From assembly GCA_021413845.1 (NCBI GenBank), contig JAIOPP010000096.1, forward strand, positions 20,427 to 84,426: DNA of 64,000 bases. The letters are read 5' to 3'. Under the pieces are notes generated by a model. That model searched no databases. It saw only the letters and a list, made by a program, of their open reading frames with translations, and was not told where the DNA came from. Made by a program: the position numbers and the translations under genes. Below, in pieces: positions 51,918 through 62,109 of the stretch (positions are counted from its first letter, which is position 1; each line of letters starts with the position of its first letter). The stretch comes from Planctomycetia bacterium (GTDB lineage: Bacteria > Planctomycetota > Planctomycetia > Pirellulales > PNKZ01).

Positions 51918-54900
51918 TCAATGAAAGTCCCTCGACTTCGCAGCGACGTCGCCGAGCGTCGTCGTGAAATCGATCAAGCGACTCGCAACGACGTGGATCA
52001 CCCGTTCTTGTTTTTGCAGAGCGCCGTCGACCAGCCAGACCTTCGCGGCTCGGGCCACCTCGCGGAAGCGTTGCCAGACGTTCGGAAAGACGACAAGGTT
52101 GATCACCCCCGTTTCGTCTTCTAATGTTACGAACGTGATCCCTCGCGAAGTGCCGGGACGCTGCCGCAACAGGACCAGCCCGGCCACCCGCACCATCAAC
52201 CCGTCGTTGAGTTTCGTCAGTTTCGCCCCGGTCACGCAATGCTGCCTTGTCAGCTCGTCGCGCAAAAACGCGACCGGATGCCCCTTGAGCGAGAGCCCTA
52301 TCGTGCGGTAGTCGGCCAGCACTTCCTCGAACGGCGTGGGCTGCAACAGCGCTGCGACCGATGGTGCGCTCGCTTCCGTTTCGGGGGAAGCGAGCGCGGC
52401 GAAGAGGGGCTGCGATGCTCCTTTCTTGAGCGGCAACGTCTGCCAGAGGGCTGCGCGTCGATCGCGTTCCAAGGAGCAGAGGGCATCGCCTCGCGCGAGG
52501 AGCGTCAAGGTCGCTTGGTTGAGTCCGGTGCGCGCGGCGAGATTATGCGTTGAGTGGAACTCGCCGCTTCGCCGCGCCGCGACGATCTTTTCGGCCGCTG
52601 CCCTCGGCAACCCTTGCAGCAGCCGCATGCCGAGCCGCACGGCGAATTCGTGTTTCCATCCCGCGACTGGCTCCAGCGTCATGTCCCGATCGCTTCGGTT
52701 CACGTCGATCGGCCGGATCTCGACGCCGTGTTCTCGTGCATCGCGAATCAGTTGCGCCGGAGCGTAGAAGCCCATCGGTTGGCTGTTGAGCAGCGAAGCG
52801 CAGAACGCCGCCGGATAGTGTCGCTTGAGCCACGCCGAGACGTAAACCAACAGCGCGAAGCTCGCCGCATGCGACTCGGGGAAGCCGTATTCGCCGAAGC
52901 CGCAGAGTTGCTGGTACACTCGCTGAGCGAACTCTTCGGAGAGTCCTTTCTTTCGCATGCCGAGGAGGAGCTTTTCGCGAAACTCATCGATCACACCGGT
53001 TCGTCGCCACGCTCCCATCGCGCGGCGAAGCTGATCGGCCTCGCCCGGCGTGAAGCCGGCCGCGACGACGGCCAGCTGCATCGCTTGCTCCTGAAAGATC
53101 GGCACGCCGAGGGTTTTGACGAGCACCTTCTTGATCTCTTCGTTGGGATAATCGATCGGCTCCAGTCCGGCGCGGCGGCGCAAGTAAGGGTGAACCATGT
53201 CTCCTTGAATCGGCCCGGGGCGCACGATCGAAACCTCGATGACGAGGTCGTAAAACCGACGCGGCTTGAGACGCGGAAGCATGCTCATTTGCGCCCGGCT
53301 TTCGATCTGGAACACGCCGATCGTGTCGGCTTCGCACGCCATGTCGTACACGGTCGGGTCTTCGCGCGGCACGTTCGCCAGCGTCAGATCGCGACCGGAA
53401 TGCAGCCGAATGAGATCGAAGGCTTTACGAATCGCCGTGAGCATGCCGAGCGCGAGGCAATCGACTTTCAAGATCCCGAGCTCGTCGAGGTCGTCTTTGT
53501 TCCATTCGACGACGGTTCGGCCGGGCATCGCCGCGTTCTCGATCGGCACCATCTCGCAGAGCAGACCCTCGGTCATCACCATGCCGCCGACGTGTTGCGA
53601 CAAGTGACGCGGAAAGCCGACGAGCTCATCGACTAACGTGATGAACTGCTTCGTCGTCCGATCTTGGAGATCGAGCCCGCCGTCGCGACAACACTCTTGC
53701 CAGGTCGTCGTCGGATTACGGTGATGATCGACGAGCGTTTTCGAGATCGCCGTGATACGTTCCTCGGTGAGGCCGAGCGCTTTGCCGACTTCCCGAGCCG
53801 CCGAACGGGAACGATAGCAGATCACTTCGGCGGTCATCGCGGCTCGTTCGCGGCCGTACTTGTCGTAGAGGTACTGCAGCACTTCCTCACGACGCTCGTG
53901 CTCGAAGTCGATGTCGATGTCGGGTGCTTCGTTCCGCTCGCGACTGATAAACCGCTCAAACAGCACGTCGATCTTCTCGGGATCGACGGCCGTGACGCCG
54001 AGGCAATAGCAGACCGCGGAGTTGGCCGCGGAGCCGCGCCCTTGGCAGAGAATGTTGCGCGAGCGCGCGAAGCGGACGAGATCCCAGACCGTGAGGAAGT
54101 AGGCCTCGTAGTTCAGGTCTTTGATGATGGCGAGTTCGTGTTCGATTAGGTTGCGAACCTTCTCCGGCACGCCGTCGGGATAGTACTCCGCTGCGCCGCT
54201 CCAAGTGCGCTCGATCAAATAGGCGAGCGGCGTCGTTCCCTCGGGACAAAGCTCTTTCGGATAGTGGTAGCGCAGCTCATCGAGTGAAAACGTGCAACGC
54301 TCGGCGACTTCGACGCTCCGTGTGAGCGCACCAGGCAGGTCTTCGTAGAGCAGTTCCAGTTCGTCGAGCGGGTGGAGATGGCGTTCCGCATTGGCGAAGA
54401 GCTCCGTGCCGCATTCGGCCACGGTGCGACCGAGGCGCACCGCCGTGAGGACGTCTTGCAGCGGCCGCCGTTCGGGAGCGTGGTAGTAAACTCCGCCGGC
54501 GGCGACGAGCGGCACCTTACTCTTTCGCGAAAGAGTTTTTAGCTGCTCGAACCACGCGGCATCGTCGGGTCCGCGATGCGCTTCGGCTAATAGATACGCT
54601 CGGTCGCCGAATGCGTCGCGATACAAGGCGAGTTGTCGCGGCGTCGGCGGTAGGGCGATGCCGTCGGTCCCGACCTCGCTGAACACGCATGCCAAGAGCC
54701 CCTCGCCGTATGCGGCGATGTCGGCCGAAGTGAGAGCGCATTCTCCTTTCGGCGCCCGCGACTTGCCGAGCGTGAGCAGCCGCGTGAGCCGACCGTAGGC
54801 CGCGCGATCGGTCGCCAACAGAACCACCGGCGGCGCATCGCTCGGTCGGAGTTCGGTACCGATCAGCAGCTTCAATCTCGGCGCTTCCTTGTTCACTTCT

Positions 54901-55064
54901 CTCGCGGCGGCATGCGCACGAACGACCCCGGCCAGTGAGTGACGATCGGTAACGGCAAGCGCGGCATAGCCCAACTCCGCGGCTCGTTCGACGAGTTCTC
55001 CGGGATGCGACGCGGCACGGAGGAACGAGAAGTTGGTCAGGCAGTGAAGTTCGGTGTAGCGCAT
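51918..55064 (-). CDS. dnaE2: error-prone DNA polymerase DnaE2 (ImuC)
   Basis: C-family polymerase of the mutasome, 1048 residues, typical for DnaE2. The PHP domain starts RYTELHCLTNFSFLRAASHP. Polymerase motifs include CQGRGSAANSAVCYCLGVTA, the catalytic DxD in APDIDIDFEHERREEV, and the helix-hairpin-helix region near ~830. The C-terminal OB-fold reads GLVLLRQRPGTSRGITFVTL with EDETGVINLVV. It carries out error-prone translesion synthesis with ImuA and ImuB. Its ATG directly follows the imuB stop. Confidence 0.96.
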   Translation of the reverse strand: MRYTELHCLTNFSFLRAASHPGELVERAAELGYAALAVTDRHSLAGVVRAHAAAREVNKEAPRLKLLIGTELRPSDAPPVVLLATDRAAYGRLTRLLTLGKSRAPKGECALTSADIAAYGEGLLACVFSEVGTDGIALPPTPRQLALYRDAFGDRAYLLAEAHRGPDDAAWFEQLKTLSRKSKVPLVAAGGVYYHAPERRPLQDVLTAVRLGRTVAECGTELFANAERHLHPLDELELLYEDLPGALTRSVEVAERCTFSLDELRYHYPKELCPEGTTPLAYLIERTWSGAAEYYPDGVPEKVRNLIEHELAIIKDLNYEAYFLTVWDLVRFARSRNILCQGRGSAANSAVCYCLGVTAVDPEKIDVLFERFISRERNEAPDIDIDFEHERREEVLQYLYDKYGRERAAMTAEVICYRSRSAAREVGKALGLTEERITAISKTLVDHHRNPTTTWQECCRDGGLDLQDRTTKQFITLVDELVGFPRHLSQHVGGMVMTEGLLCEMVPIENAAMPGRTVVEWNKDDLDELGILKVDCLALGMLTAIRKAFDLIRLHSGRDLTLANVPREDPTVYDMACEADTIGVFQIESRAQMSMLPRLKPRRFYDLVIEVSIVRPGPIQGDMVHPYLRRRAGLEPIDYPNEEIKKVLVKTLGVPIFQEQAMQLAVVAAGFTPGEADQLRRAMGAWRRTGVIDEFREKLLLGMRKKGLSEEFAQRVYQQLCGFGEYGFPESHAASFALLVYVSAWLKRHYPAAFCASLLNSQPMGFYAPAQLIRDAREHGVEIRPIDVNRSDRDMTLEPVAGWKHEFAVRLGMRLLQGLPRAAAEKIVAARRSGEFHSTHNLAARTGLNQATLTLLARGDALCSLERDRRAALWQTLPLKKGASQPLFAALASPETEASAPSVAALLQPTPFEEVLADYRTIGLSLKGHPVAFLRDELTRQHCVTGAKLTKLNDGLMVRVAGLVLLRQRPGTSRGITFVTLEDETGVINLVVFPNVWQRFREVARAAKVWLVDGALQKQERVIHVVASRLIDFTTTLGDVAAKSRDFH

Positions 55065-56510
55065 CTAATCGAACCAGCCGTGAAGGAACCAGCCGCGTGT
55101 TTGTAGATCGCGAAAGAGCCAGACGTGTGTCCCTGCTTCGGTGGCGACGCGGTAATAGTCGCGGCGAATGCTCGGCCCGCGCCACCAGCCGGTTTCGATT
55201 CGCTCCGGTCCCCAACCACAGGCCACACGATGCTCTGTGTCGACATCGCGAAAGCGTTGTGGATGTCCTTGCAGTGCGAGGGCGATCACGCGAATCGAGC
55301 GCGGCTCGGTAAGCAGTGACGTCGGACGAGGAAGTCCTTGCGATATACCATCGGTAGCGTCGACCTTCAGCTTGGTCTTGCTCTTCTTCGTCGCAGGTCC
55401 GGCGGAAGTATTCAGAGAATGGGCCGTGAATTGCGGCATGGCTTTCCAAGTCCGTTCCGGTTGATGATCGGCACAGAAGCAAACCTGCGAAACGGCGTCG
55501 GAGCCGAGACGCCCGCTGAGTCGCTCGATAAGCGTCGTCCAGGCCTGCGCTTCGATCGGCGGCGCGAGCTCGGCGAACAACATTTGCTGTTCGACCGCCG
55601 GCATCGCCGACTCCAACACGACGAGCCTCGTTCCCACGACCGGTTCGACGAAACGAATCGATTCCAAACGGAGTCGCAGCAGGTCGACGAGCTTTTTTGA
55701 GTCGACGCTTGGCCGCAACAGCCCGACGACCAGCCGCCGTAAACCGCATGACTCTCCTCGTATTTCCGCCAAGAGACGGACAACGCCGTGCCCCCGTTCC
55801 GCGAGCGGGCCGAGCAACTGCGGCAAAAGGTGTTCCCAGACTTCCACAAGCGGGTCGATGTCGACGAGACCGTACTCCCAATTCAAAGCAGCTTCGAGCT
55901 GCGATTCGGGAGCCACGGCGGCGAACAACTCCGGCTCGATCCCTAAGGCTTGGTTCAAGCGGAGCAGTAGTTCCGCATCGAACCGCTCGGTTAGCGCTGC
56001 GCGAGGTAAGTCCAGCAGCTTCCCGATGAAGTCGATCCCGAGTTCACGCAGCAAAGTCGACGTCGGCTTCGAGATCCGCAGCGCTTCGACCGGCAGCGGC
56101 GACAAAATCTTCGCGGTTTCATCGTCGGCGACGATGCGACTCACAAACGGTGGATTGCGGGGCAGCCCATAATGGACGATAGCCCACGCCGTGCCGAGGG
56201 TATCGGCGATCGATGCGGTGCAAGACAAACGCCGTTCGGCAGCCCATGCTTGCAGCCGCTCGATGAGAGCCGTTTCGCCTCCGAACCAAGCGGAGGTCGC
56301 ACCGACCTCCAAGCAGAGGCATGGCGCGGGCCAACCGGCGACCCAACCGATGATCGGGCTGAATTCCTCGACGTCGGCGCGCAAGCGGTCGCGCAGATCG
56401 GCAGGGAGTTCGTAGACGACGGCCGGCGGAACGCGCGGACCGCGACGATTACGTGCCGGTTCGTCGTCAGCCGGAGGAGGCCGGAACCGGAGGCAGAGAA
56501 TGCGCGACAT
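55065..56510 (-). CDS. imuB: ImuB, catalytically degenerate Y-family polymerase
   Basis: 481 residues. N-terminal and palm regions (SRILCLRFRPPPADDEPARN, LCLEVGATSAWFGGETALIE, LGTAWAIVHYGLPR) resemble DinB-type polymerases but lack the paired catalytic acids, as is normal for ImuB. The helix-hairpin-helix region includes LLRELGIDFIGKLLDLPRAA. The C-terminal half binds the beta clamp and ImuA in characterised homologues. The gene overlaps imuA by ~44 nt and abuts dnaE2. Confidence 0.92.
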   Translation of the reverse strand: MSRILCLRFRPPPADDEPARNRRGPRVPPAVVYELPADLRDRLRADVEEFSPIIGWVAGWPAPCLCLEVGATSAWFGGETALIERLQAWAAERRLSCTASIADTLGTAWAIVHYGLPRNPPFVSRIVADDETAKILSPLPVEALRISKPTSTLLRELGIDFIGKLLDLPRAALTERFDAELLLRLNQALGIEPELFAAVAPESQLEAALNWEYGLVDIDPLVEVWEHLLPQLLGPLAERGHGVVRLLAEIRGESCGLRRLVVGLLRPSVDSKKLVDLLRLRLESIRFVEPVVGTRLVVLESAMPAVEQQMLFAELAPPIEAQAWTTLIERLSGRLGSDAVSQVCFCADHQPERTWKAMPQFTAHSLNTSAGPATKKSKTKLKVDATDGISQGLPRPTSLLTEPRSIRVIALALQGHPQRFRDVDTEHRVACGWGPERIETGWWRGPSIRRDYYRVATEAGTHVWLFRDLQTRGWFLHGWFD

Positions 56511-57174
56511 CGGATAATGACACCTCGACGACCGTACCCGGCGATCCCTGCCGACAACGGAGAACTTGCAAGCGAACGCGCCGCTCCGCTACGGCGCACA
56601 GAGGAGTCACAAGAATCCGCAAATCGGCGAAGCAAGCCTCGGGCTGCTTTGCTAAGCGCCGTACGACGAGACCGAGGGTTCCGCTCCGCTCGGCGGCGAG
56701 TTGCCAACGGCGCATCCAGCGCTCGTCTTCGTAGTCCATCCGAAACAGCACCGCACCGACTCCCGACGTGCGGAGCGCTTGATCGACTGCCCACCGACCC
56801 TCGGCCGCTTCGGCCCGCACGAGTAATACTTGCCGCCAATTCCAGAGCTGCCCATTGGCGAGCTTGGCGACTCCCGGCGGATGAAATCGGCCTTTCGAGC
56901 GTTCCGACGAATCGACGATAACGAGCGGCCGACCGGAGGCGAGTATCTTGCGAGCAGCGGCGACGGCGAGAGTCGTGGTCCCCGCGCCCGGCTCCGCAGC
57001 AAGCCACTCCACGAGCGTGCCGCCGCGCAAACCGCCGGCCGGCAATACCGCATCGAGAGCCGTTGTGCCGCTCGACGATGTTCCCCAGGCACTCACGTTC
57101 CCCGCGCGCTTCCCCTCTTGGCCGGATGCCAACGCAACTTGTTCGCGAAGTTGTTCGAGGAGCGGAAGGGACAT
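56467..57174 (-). CDS. imuA: ImuA, RecA-like mutasome component
   Basis: RecA/SulA-like accessory protein, about 235 residues from the ATG at 57174 (MSLPLLEQLREQVALASGQE); an ATG at 57207 is an alternative. The RecA-like core has the P-loop-like AEPGAGTTTLAVAAARK, PLVIVDSSERSKG and GVGAVLFRMDYEDERWMRRW. In known systems it works with ImuB and DnaE2 in SOS-induced mutagenesis. Confidence 0.9.
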   Translation of the reverse strand: MSLPLLEQLREQVALASGQEGKRAGNVSAWGTSSSGTTALDAVLPAGGLRGGTLVEWLAAEPGAGTTTLAVAAARKILASGRPLVIVDSSERSKGRFHPPGVAKLANGQLWNWRQVLLVRAEAAEGRWAVDQALRTSGVGAVLFRMDYEDERWMRRWQLAAERSGTLGLVVRRLAKQPEACFADLRILVTPLCAVAERRVRLQVLRCRQGSPGTVVEVSLSDVAHSLPPVPASSG

Positions 57175-57221
57175 GGTTTTGCCTAACCGAGAAGAAAATC
57201 GAAGCATTCCTAACCGGCAGG

Positions 57222-57253
57222 CATAATACTGTACACATAAACACTATCTATAG
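57222..57253 (-). promoter_or_regulatory. AT-rich inverted repeat upstream of imuA (possible LexA site/promoter)
   Basis: TACTGTA (57227-57233) and TATAGTA (57249-57255) are imperfect inverted repeats 15 nt apart, about 50-80 nt upstream of imuA, in an otherwise GC-rich area. ImuAB-DnaE2 cassettes are usually LexA-controlled, but planctomycete LexA boxes are unknown to me, so the reading as an SOS box is inference. A TATTAT at ~57222 could be a -10. Confidence 0.35.
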
Positions 57254-57280
57254 TAAAAACGGAGGGTTCGCTAGCATTGA

Positions 57281-57947
57281 ATGCTGCTTAAACCCCTGGA
57301 AAATAAGGTCTTGGCCCAACTGCCGCTCGATACGGAAATTTTGCTCGTGACGCCGAAAGGCTCGTCGGCCGTCCTCGCGAAGCTCTCGTCGGCCGGCGGC
57401 GTGCTATGGATCTCGCAACACTTCGGCGAAGCGAGTTGCCTCTTTCACGAGCTCGCCTGCGATGCCCAAGGGCGCGTCTGAGCTTGCGGGATGTTCAAAG
57501 GACGCGCGACATTCGGCAGCGAAGTCTTCACGACGCCGGGTCCCAAGGATAGCGACGCGTTTCTCAGTCACTTCTCTCCCGACGGCAAGCTGGTGTGGAC
57601 GCGCGTCGGCCAAGGCCCGGCGGTCGACTACGGCCTCGGCGTCGCCACGGACGGTCAAGGCAACTCATTTCTGACCTGTGAGTTCACGGCCGACTTCCGA
57701 GTTGCCGGCGCGATGCTCCGGAGTCGCGTCGACGTCTACGTCGCTAAGTTCGACGAGCAAGGGACGCCTTCGCTGGATCACGCAAGCCGGCGGCGTGACC
57801 GGCGACAACGCCTACACGCTGGCCTGCAACGAGAAGCACGGGATTGTCATCGGCGGCTCGTTCAGCGGCACGGCCAAGTTCGGCGATGCCGAAATTACGA
57901 GCGGTGGTGCGACCGATCTCTATGTAGCGAAGCTGAAAGCCGATTGA
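57281..57947 (+). pseudogene. beta-propeller (SBBP-type) protein fragment
   Basis: Consecutive frames encode one propeller-like protein. KGSSAVLAKLSSAGGVLWIS runs up to a TGA near 57481. It is followed by MFKGRATFGSEVFTTPGPKD and VATDGQGNSFLTCEFTADFR, then after a shift at ~57765 LRWITQAGGVTGDNAYTLAC and GTAKFGDAEITSGG. It lacks a signal peptide and most blades. Degraded. Confidence 0.7.
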
Positions 57948-58173
57948 CTTCCGAGAAGGTGCTGCCGGAAGCTACGGTTAAACTTCTATCGTCGAACCCT
58001 CAGGGCGTTTTCGCCGGTAGCGGACCGAAAGACCATCTGCTGGTGACCTTGCCGGATCGCTCAGTAGCCGGCCTCCTCGATCGCCGCCGCCGGGAACACC
58101 GGCAGGCGGCCGTAAATCCCATTGACTTCGTATGTGGCAAGTTTCATGTCAGCGCTCACGGCGTTCTGTGGCA

Positions 58174-58796
58174 TCACGCAAATCGCTCCGCCGCCGAGAG
58201 CAACTTCTGCGTCAATCGTTGGCGGGTCGTGAAGAAGCCTTCCCACGGATCACGGCGTAGTCGTGACAAGCGCAGCGGCACGTTCCGTACGGTGAACTCG
58301 GCCGGGCCGTGCACTTTCGCCAACTCCTCCCAGGTCAGCGGCGTCGCGACCGGCGCGCCCTCGCAATTGCGCGTCGAAAAAGATGCGACGGACGTCGAAC
58401 CGCGCTGATTCCTCAAATAGTCGACGAAGATTTTTCCTTTACGCAGATCCTTTCGCATGTTCGCGACGAAGCGGTCGGGGGCGCGCCGAGCAAGTCCTAA
58501 TGCGTGTGGTGCGCGAACGATTCGACCTCATCCCAAGTGTTACGCCGAGCCAGCGGTACGACGACGTGTAATCCTTTGCCGCCCGACGTCCGTACGAACG
58601 ACGTGAGATCGAGCTCGGCAAGCAGCGTCTGCAGATCATTGGCGGCGGCGCGAATTTCGTCCCAGTCGACGGCGGGATCCGGGTCGAGGTCGAAGATATT
58701 CTAATCGGGATGCTCGCCGTGCGCCGCCTCATCCTCTTCGCCGCCGTGTTGACGAACCGCCTGCTCGGCGTCGAGAACCCATTGCCATGACCAATG
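58174..58796 (-). pseudogene. ligD: LigD polymerase-domain remnant
   Basis: Minus-strand sequence of the LigD/primase-like polymerase domain in pieces. NIFDLDPDPAVDWDEIRAAA (DxD metal site), then VRTSGGKGLHVVVPLARRNT, DEVESFA in a first frame, with a TAG before NIFDLDPD. The C-terminal part KGKIFVDYLRNQRGSTSVAS, APVATPLTWEELAKVHGPAE and FTVRNVP is in another frame. It would belong to bacterial NHEJ, but no Ku or ligase domain remains nearby. Confidence 0.8.
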
Positions 58797-59114
58797 TTCC
58801 GGATAACACGCCGACCTGGAATCAATGCAGCAAGTTTATGCGCACTTCGATCGATTTTTGAAAGGACCGGCGAAAAACTAACGTCGGTTTGCCGTACGCT
58901 CTTCAATTTCGCACACCGACCGAGTAACTCTCCGCGCCGGTCGCGTTCTTTCCGTCGAGGACACGGCGCGTCGCTGAGTGCGCATAACCAGCGCAGTTCC
59001 ATAACGAGCTTGCATAAGCCGGAAAGATCGATCAAAATCTTCTTATTCATGCCAGTTCGACTTTGAGCGTGGATCTCGCCTAGCCCATCACACCACCCAC
59101 CTTCTTCGTCTTCC
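58797..59114. other. 318-bp region without a gene
   Basis: No convincing frame; it probably includes further decayed ligD-side sequence and the promoter of the operon that starts at 59115. Confidence 0.5.
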
Positions 59115-60812
59115 ATGCCCACGGCGTCCTTTCGACGACTCGTAGCATCGCTGTTATACGCAATATCGGCGCTCGTCGGATTTTCGCGTGTCGTAACTGC
59201 AGCCGACCCGGAACTCCACGCCGAGATCGATCGACATGTCGAAACGGCATTGCCGAAATTCAAATTGACGGCGTCGACGGGCCGCTCGGACGACGAGGAG
59301 TTTTTGCGGCGCGTCACGCTGGACCTCACGGGGATCATTCCAACCGCAGAGGACGTTCGCGCGTTTACCGGCGATCGGTCGTCGAATAAACGGGCCGCTT
59401 TGATCGACCGGCTGTTATCGAGCGACGAGTATGCTCGGCACATGGCCGTGACGTTCGACATCATGCTTATGGAGCGGCGAGCCGATGGTCACGTATCGAA
59501 CGACGAGTGGCGAGGCTATCTCGCGGAATCATTCCGTAACAATAAGCCGCTCGACGTGTTGGTGCGCGAACTACTTGCGAGCGACGGTTCGGATCCGGCG
59601 ATGCGCTCCGCCGCTAAGTTTTTTCTCGACCGCGAAGCGGCGCACGATACGCTCGTACGCGACATCGGCCGACTGTTCTTAGGCGTCGATCTGCAATGCG
59701 CCCAGTGCCACGACCACCCGACCGTGGCCGACTATCGCCATCTGCACTACTACGGCTTGCACGTCTTCGTCGCCGGAACCAAACTCTATCGACCGACGAG
59801 CGGCGGCAAGTTGATGAGCTTGCAAGAAGAGGTCGTCCGCGAAGCGACGTTCGCCTCGGTGTTCGAGCCCGAGGTGCAAAACAAGACCGGACCACGCTTG
59901 CTGAGTGGTCCGGCGATGGAAGTTCCGACGTTTAAAGCGGGCGACGAGTACGTCGAGAAACCTTCGGCGAAGACTCGCGCCGTTCCGAAGTTTAGCTTGC
60001 GAAAAGCCTTGTCGGAGACGCTGCCCCGAGCCGAGACGCGCGAGTTCTCGCGCAACATGGCGAATCGGCTGTGGGCTCACTTGATGGGGCGCGGCTTGGT
60101 GCAACCGCTCGATATGCACCACTCGGCCAATCCACCGTCGCATCCGGAGTTGCTTGCGCTGTTGTCGGACGAACTGACGGCGATGAAGTTCGACGTGCGT
60201 CGCTTTCTTCGCGAAGTCGCATTGAGCAAAGCCTACCAACGCTCAAGCCTCGCACCCGCCGGACTCTCTCCCGACGACGTGCCGGAAGAATCGTTCGCGA
60301 TGGCCAACCTGAAGGGACTCGGCCCCGAGCCTTTGTTCGCGTCGCTCGTTCGCGCCACGGGCAACGGCGTGACGCTCGAACGACAGATCGAGGAAGCTGC
60401 CAAGAAAGAACCCGTCAACAAGGAAGCTGACGACGCTTTGCGAGTAAAAGCCCGCGCCGTCGAGCGGGCGAAGCGGATTAAGGAATTCACCGAACTGTTC
60501 GGCAGTCCGGCCGGGAGTCCGGAGGGAGAATTCCAAGCATCGTTGCCGCAGGCATTGTTCCTGGCGAACGCTGAATCGATCGCCGCGTGGTTACAACCAC
60601 AAAACGACAACCTAACGGCGAGACTGGCGAAACTTTCGCAACCTGAATCATTTGCCGAGGAACTGTACTTGAGCATACTCTCACGCCATCCGACGACCGC
60701 CGAAACGGCGGCGGCGCAAAAGCACTTGTCGGAAGTCCAAGATCGGGTGTCGGCGATCGAGCAGCTCGTGTGGTCGCTGGTCGCTTCGGCCGAGTTTCGA
60801 TTGAATCACTAA
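59115..60812 (+). CDS. DUF1549/DUF1553 exported protein with CxxCH
   Basis: 565 residues with an N-terminal signal (LVASLLYAISALVGFSRVVT). A DUF1549 domain (~30-230) contains DEEFLRRVTLDLTGIIPTAE and the haem-like motif LQCAQCHDHPT. A DUF1553 domain (~290-440) reads EFSRNMANRLWAHLMGRGLV and PLDMHHSANPPSHPELLALL. This is the common planctomycete pair partner of DUF1501 proteins, with suspected roles in periplasmic glycan oxidation. The next gene starts 19 nt downstream. Confidence 0.9.
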   Translation: MPTASFRRLVASLLYAISALVGFSRVVTAADPELHAEIDRHVETALPKFKLTASTGRSDDEEFLRRVTLDLTGIIPTAEDVRAFTGDRSSNKRAALIDRLLSSDEYARHMAVTFDIMLMERRADGHVSNDEWRGYLAESFRNNKPLDVLVRELLASDGSDPAMRSAAKFFLDREAAHDTLVRDIGRLFLGVDLQCAQCHDHPTVADYRHLHYYGLHVFVAGTKLYRPTSGGKLMSLQEEVVREATFASVFEPEVQNKTGPRLLSGPAMEVPTFKAGDEYVEKPSAKTRAVPKFSLRKALSETLPRAETREFSRNMANRLWAHLMGRGLVQPLDMHHSANPPSHPELLALLSDELTAMKFDVRRFLREVALSKAYQRSSLAPAGLSPDDVPEESFAMANLKGLGPEPLFASLVRATGNGVTLERQIEEAAKKEPVNKEADDALRVKARAVERAKRIKEFTELFGSPAGSPEGEFQASLPQALFLANAESIAAWLQPQNDNLTARLAKLSQPESFAEELYLSILSRHPTTAETAAAQKHLSEVQDRVSAIEQLVWSLVASAEFRLNH

Positions 60813-60831
60813 TGGACCGAAAGCCTTCACG

Positions 60832-62109
60832 ATGAAAAACGTCGCCTGCAACTCGTCGAGCCATTTGGTTTCGCGACGTACGTTGCTCTCGAACATGCTG
60901 GCCGGAGCGGCAGGCGTCGGCCTCGTCGGTGGCTTGGTCGAGCCGGCGGTCGCCGCCGCGCTCGAAGCCAAGAAGAAACAGGTGCTGATCGTGCTCTTGA
61001 ACGGCGGTCTGAGCCAGTTCGAGTCGTTCGACCCTAAGCCGAAGACGGACACCGGCGGCCCGTTCCGTGCTATTCCGACTTCGGTGCCGGGGACGCACTT
61101 TTGCGAGTTGCTCCCTTTCACGGCCCGCCAGGCCCATCGGCTGGCCGTCGTCCGGAGCGTGTTCGCCGAACAAGTTCCGGGAAGCCACGCGGCGGCGCGC
61201 GATTACGTCGAGACCGGTCGCAGCCCCGTGCTCGGCTCCTATCCCCTCCTAGGTCCCGTCTACTCGAAACTACTTGCGGGTAAAACAGATCTCCCCGGCA
61301 ACATTCATATCACGCCGAGTCGCGGTGGGCAGCGAGCCGATGCAGCGTTTCTCGGTCCGCAGCATGCGTCGATCGCGCTAAGCGGCGGCAATGCCCCACG
61401 CAATGTCGAACGCCCGGCGATATTCTCCGCCGAAGCCGACGAGGCGCGCTACCACCTCCGTGATCTCGCCGATCTGCGCTTCTCGCAACGTCGTCGCACG
61501 GCCTACACGGAGGCGTATCATTCGTCTTACGATCGCGCGATGCAGTTGATTCGCCGCAAAGAGTTGTTCGATGTGGCTCGCGAACCGGTGGGAGACCAAG
61601 ATCGCTACGGCACGCACGACTTCGGACGCCACTGCCTCTTGGCCCGGCGACTGTTGACTGAGGGAGTGACCTGCGTGAAGATCACGCACAGCAACTACGA
61701 CTCTCATATGGAGAACTTCAATTTCCATCTCGAACAGTTAGGCGAGTTCGATCGTCCGTTCGCCACGCTGCTCGGCGATCTCGACGACCGTGGGATGTTG
61801 GAGAATACGCTCGTCGTGCTGTTGACGGAGTTCGGCCGGACACCGACGATCATGCCCGACTTGGGACGCGATCATTATCCGAAATCGTGGTCGGTCGTCC
61901 TCGGAGGATGCGGCATCCAAACCGGCGGCGTCTTGGGGAAGACTAACGCCAACGGCACGGAGATCGCCGACCGGCCGGTGCATGTCGGCGACATGTGGCA
62001 CACGTATCTCCAAGCCGTGGGACTCGACTCCCGGGGAACCCACGATGACCGAAATAAGATTCCATTGGCGGCTCCCGAGCGGAAGCCGGTGAAGGAGTTG
62101 CTGTCATGA
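60832..62109 (+). CDS. DUF1501 protein (sulfatase-like), Tat-type signal
   Basis: 425 residues with a twin-arginine signal (SRRTLLSNMLAGAAGVG) and alkaline-phosphatase/sulfatase-like fold features: VLIVLLNGGLSQFESFDPKP, VRSVFAEQVPGSHAAARDYV, VTCVKITHSNYDSHMENFNF, TLVVLLTEFGRTP and GRDHYPKSWSVVLGG. Its stop overlaps the WD40 gene start by 4 nt. Enzymatic activity of DUF1501 proteins is not established. Confidence 0.92.
   Translation: MKNVACNSSSHLVSRRTLLSNMLAGAAGVGLVGGLVEPAVAAALEAKKKQVLIVLLNGGLSQFESFDPKPKTDTGGPFRAIPTSVPGTHFCELLPFTARQAHRLAVVRSVFAEQVPGSHAAARDYVETGRSPVLGSYPLLGPVYSKLLAGKTDLPGNIHITPSRGGQRADAAFLGPQHASIALSGGNAPRNVERPAIFSAEADEARYHLRDLADLRFSQRRRTAYTEAYHSSYDRAMQLIRRKELFDVAREPVGDQDRYGTHDFGRHCLLARRLLTEGVTCVKITHSNYDSHMENFNFHLEQLGEFDRPFATLLGDLDDRGMLENTLVVLLTEFGRTPTIMPDLGRDHYPKSWSVVLGGCGIQTGGVLGKTNANGTEIADRPVHVGDMWHTYLQAVGLDSRGTHDDRNKIPLAAPERKPVKELLS

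Noticed and set aside
54517..55881. 454-codon minus-strand frame overlapping dnaE2/imuB
   Set aside because: Arg-rich antiframe of two well-supported genes on the same strand; a typical GC-rich shadow.
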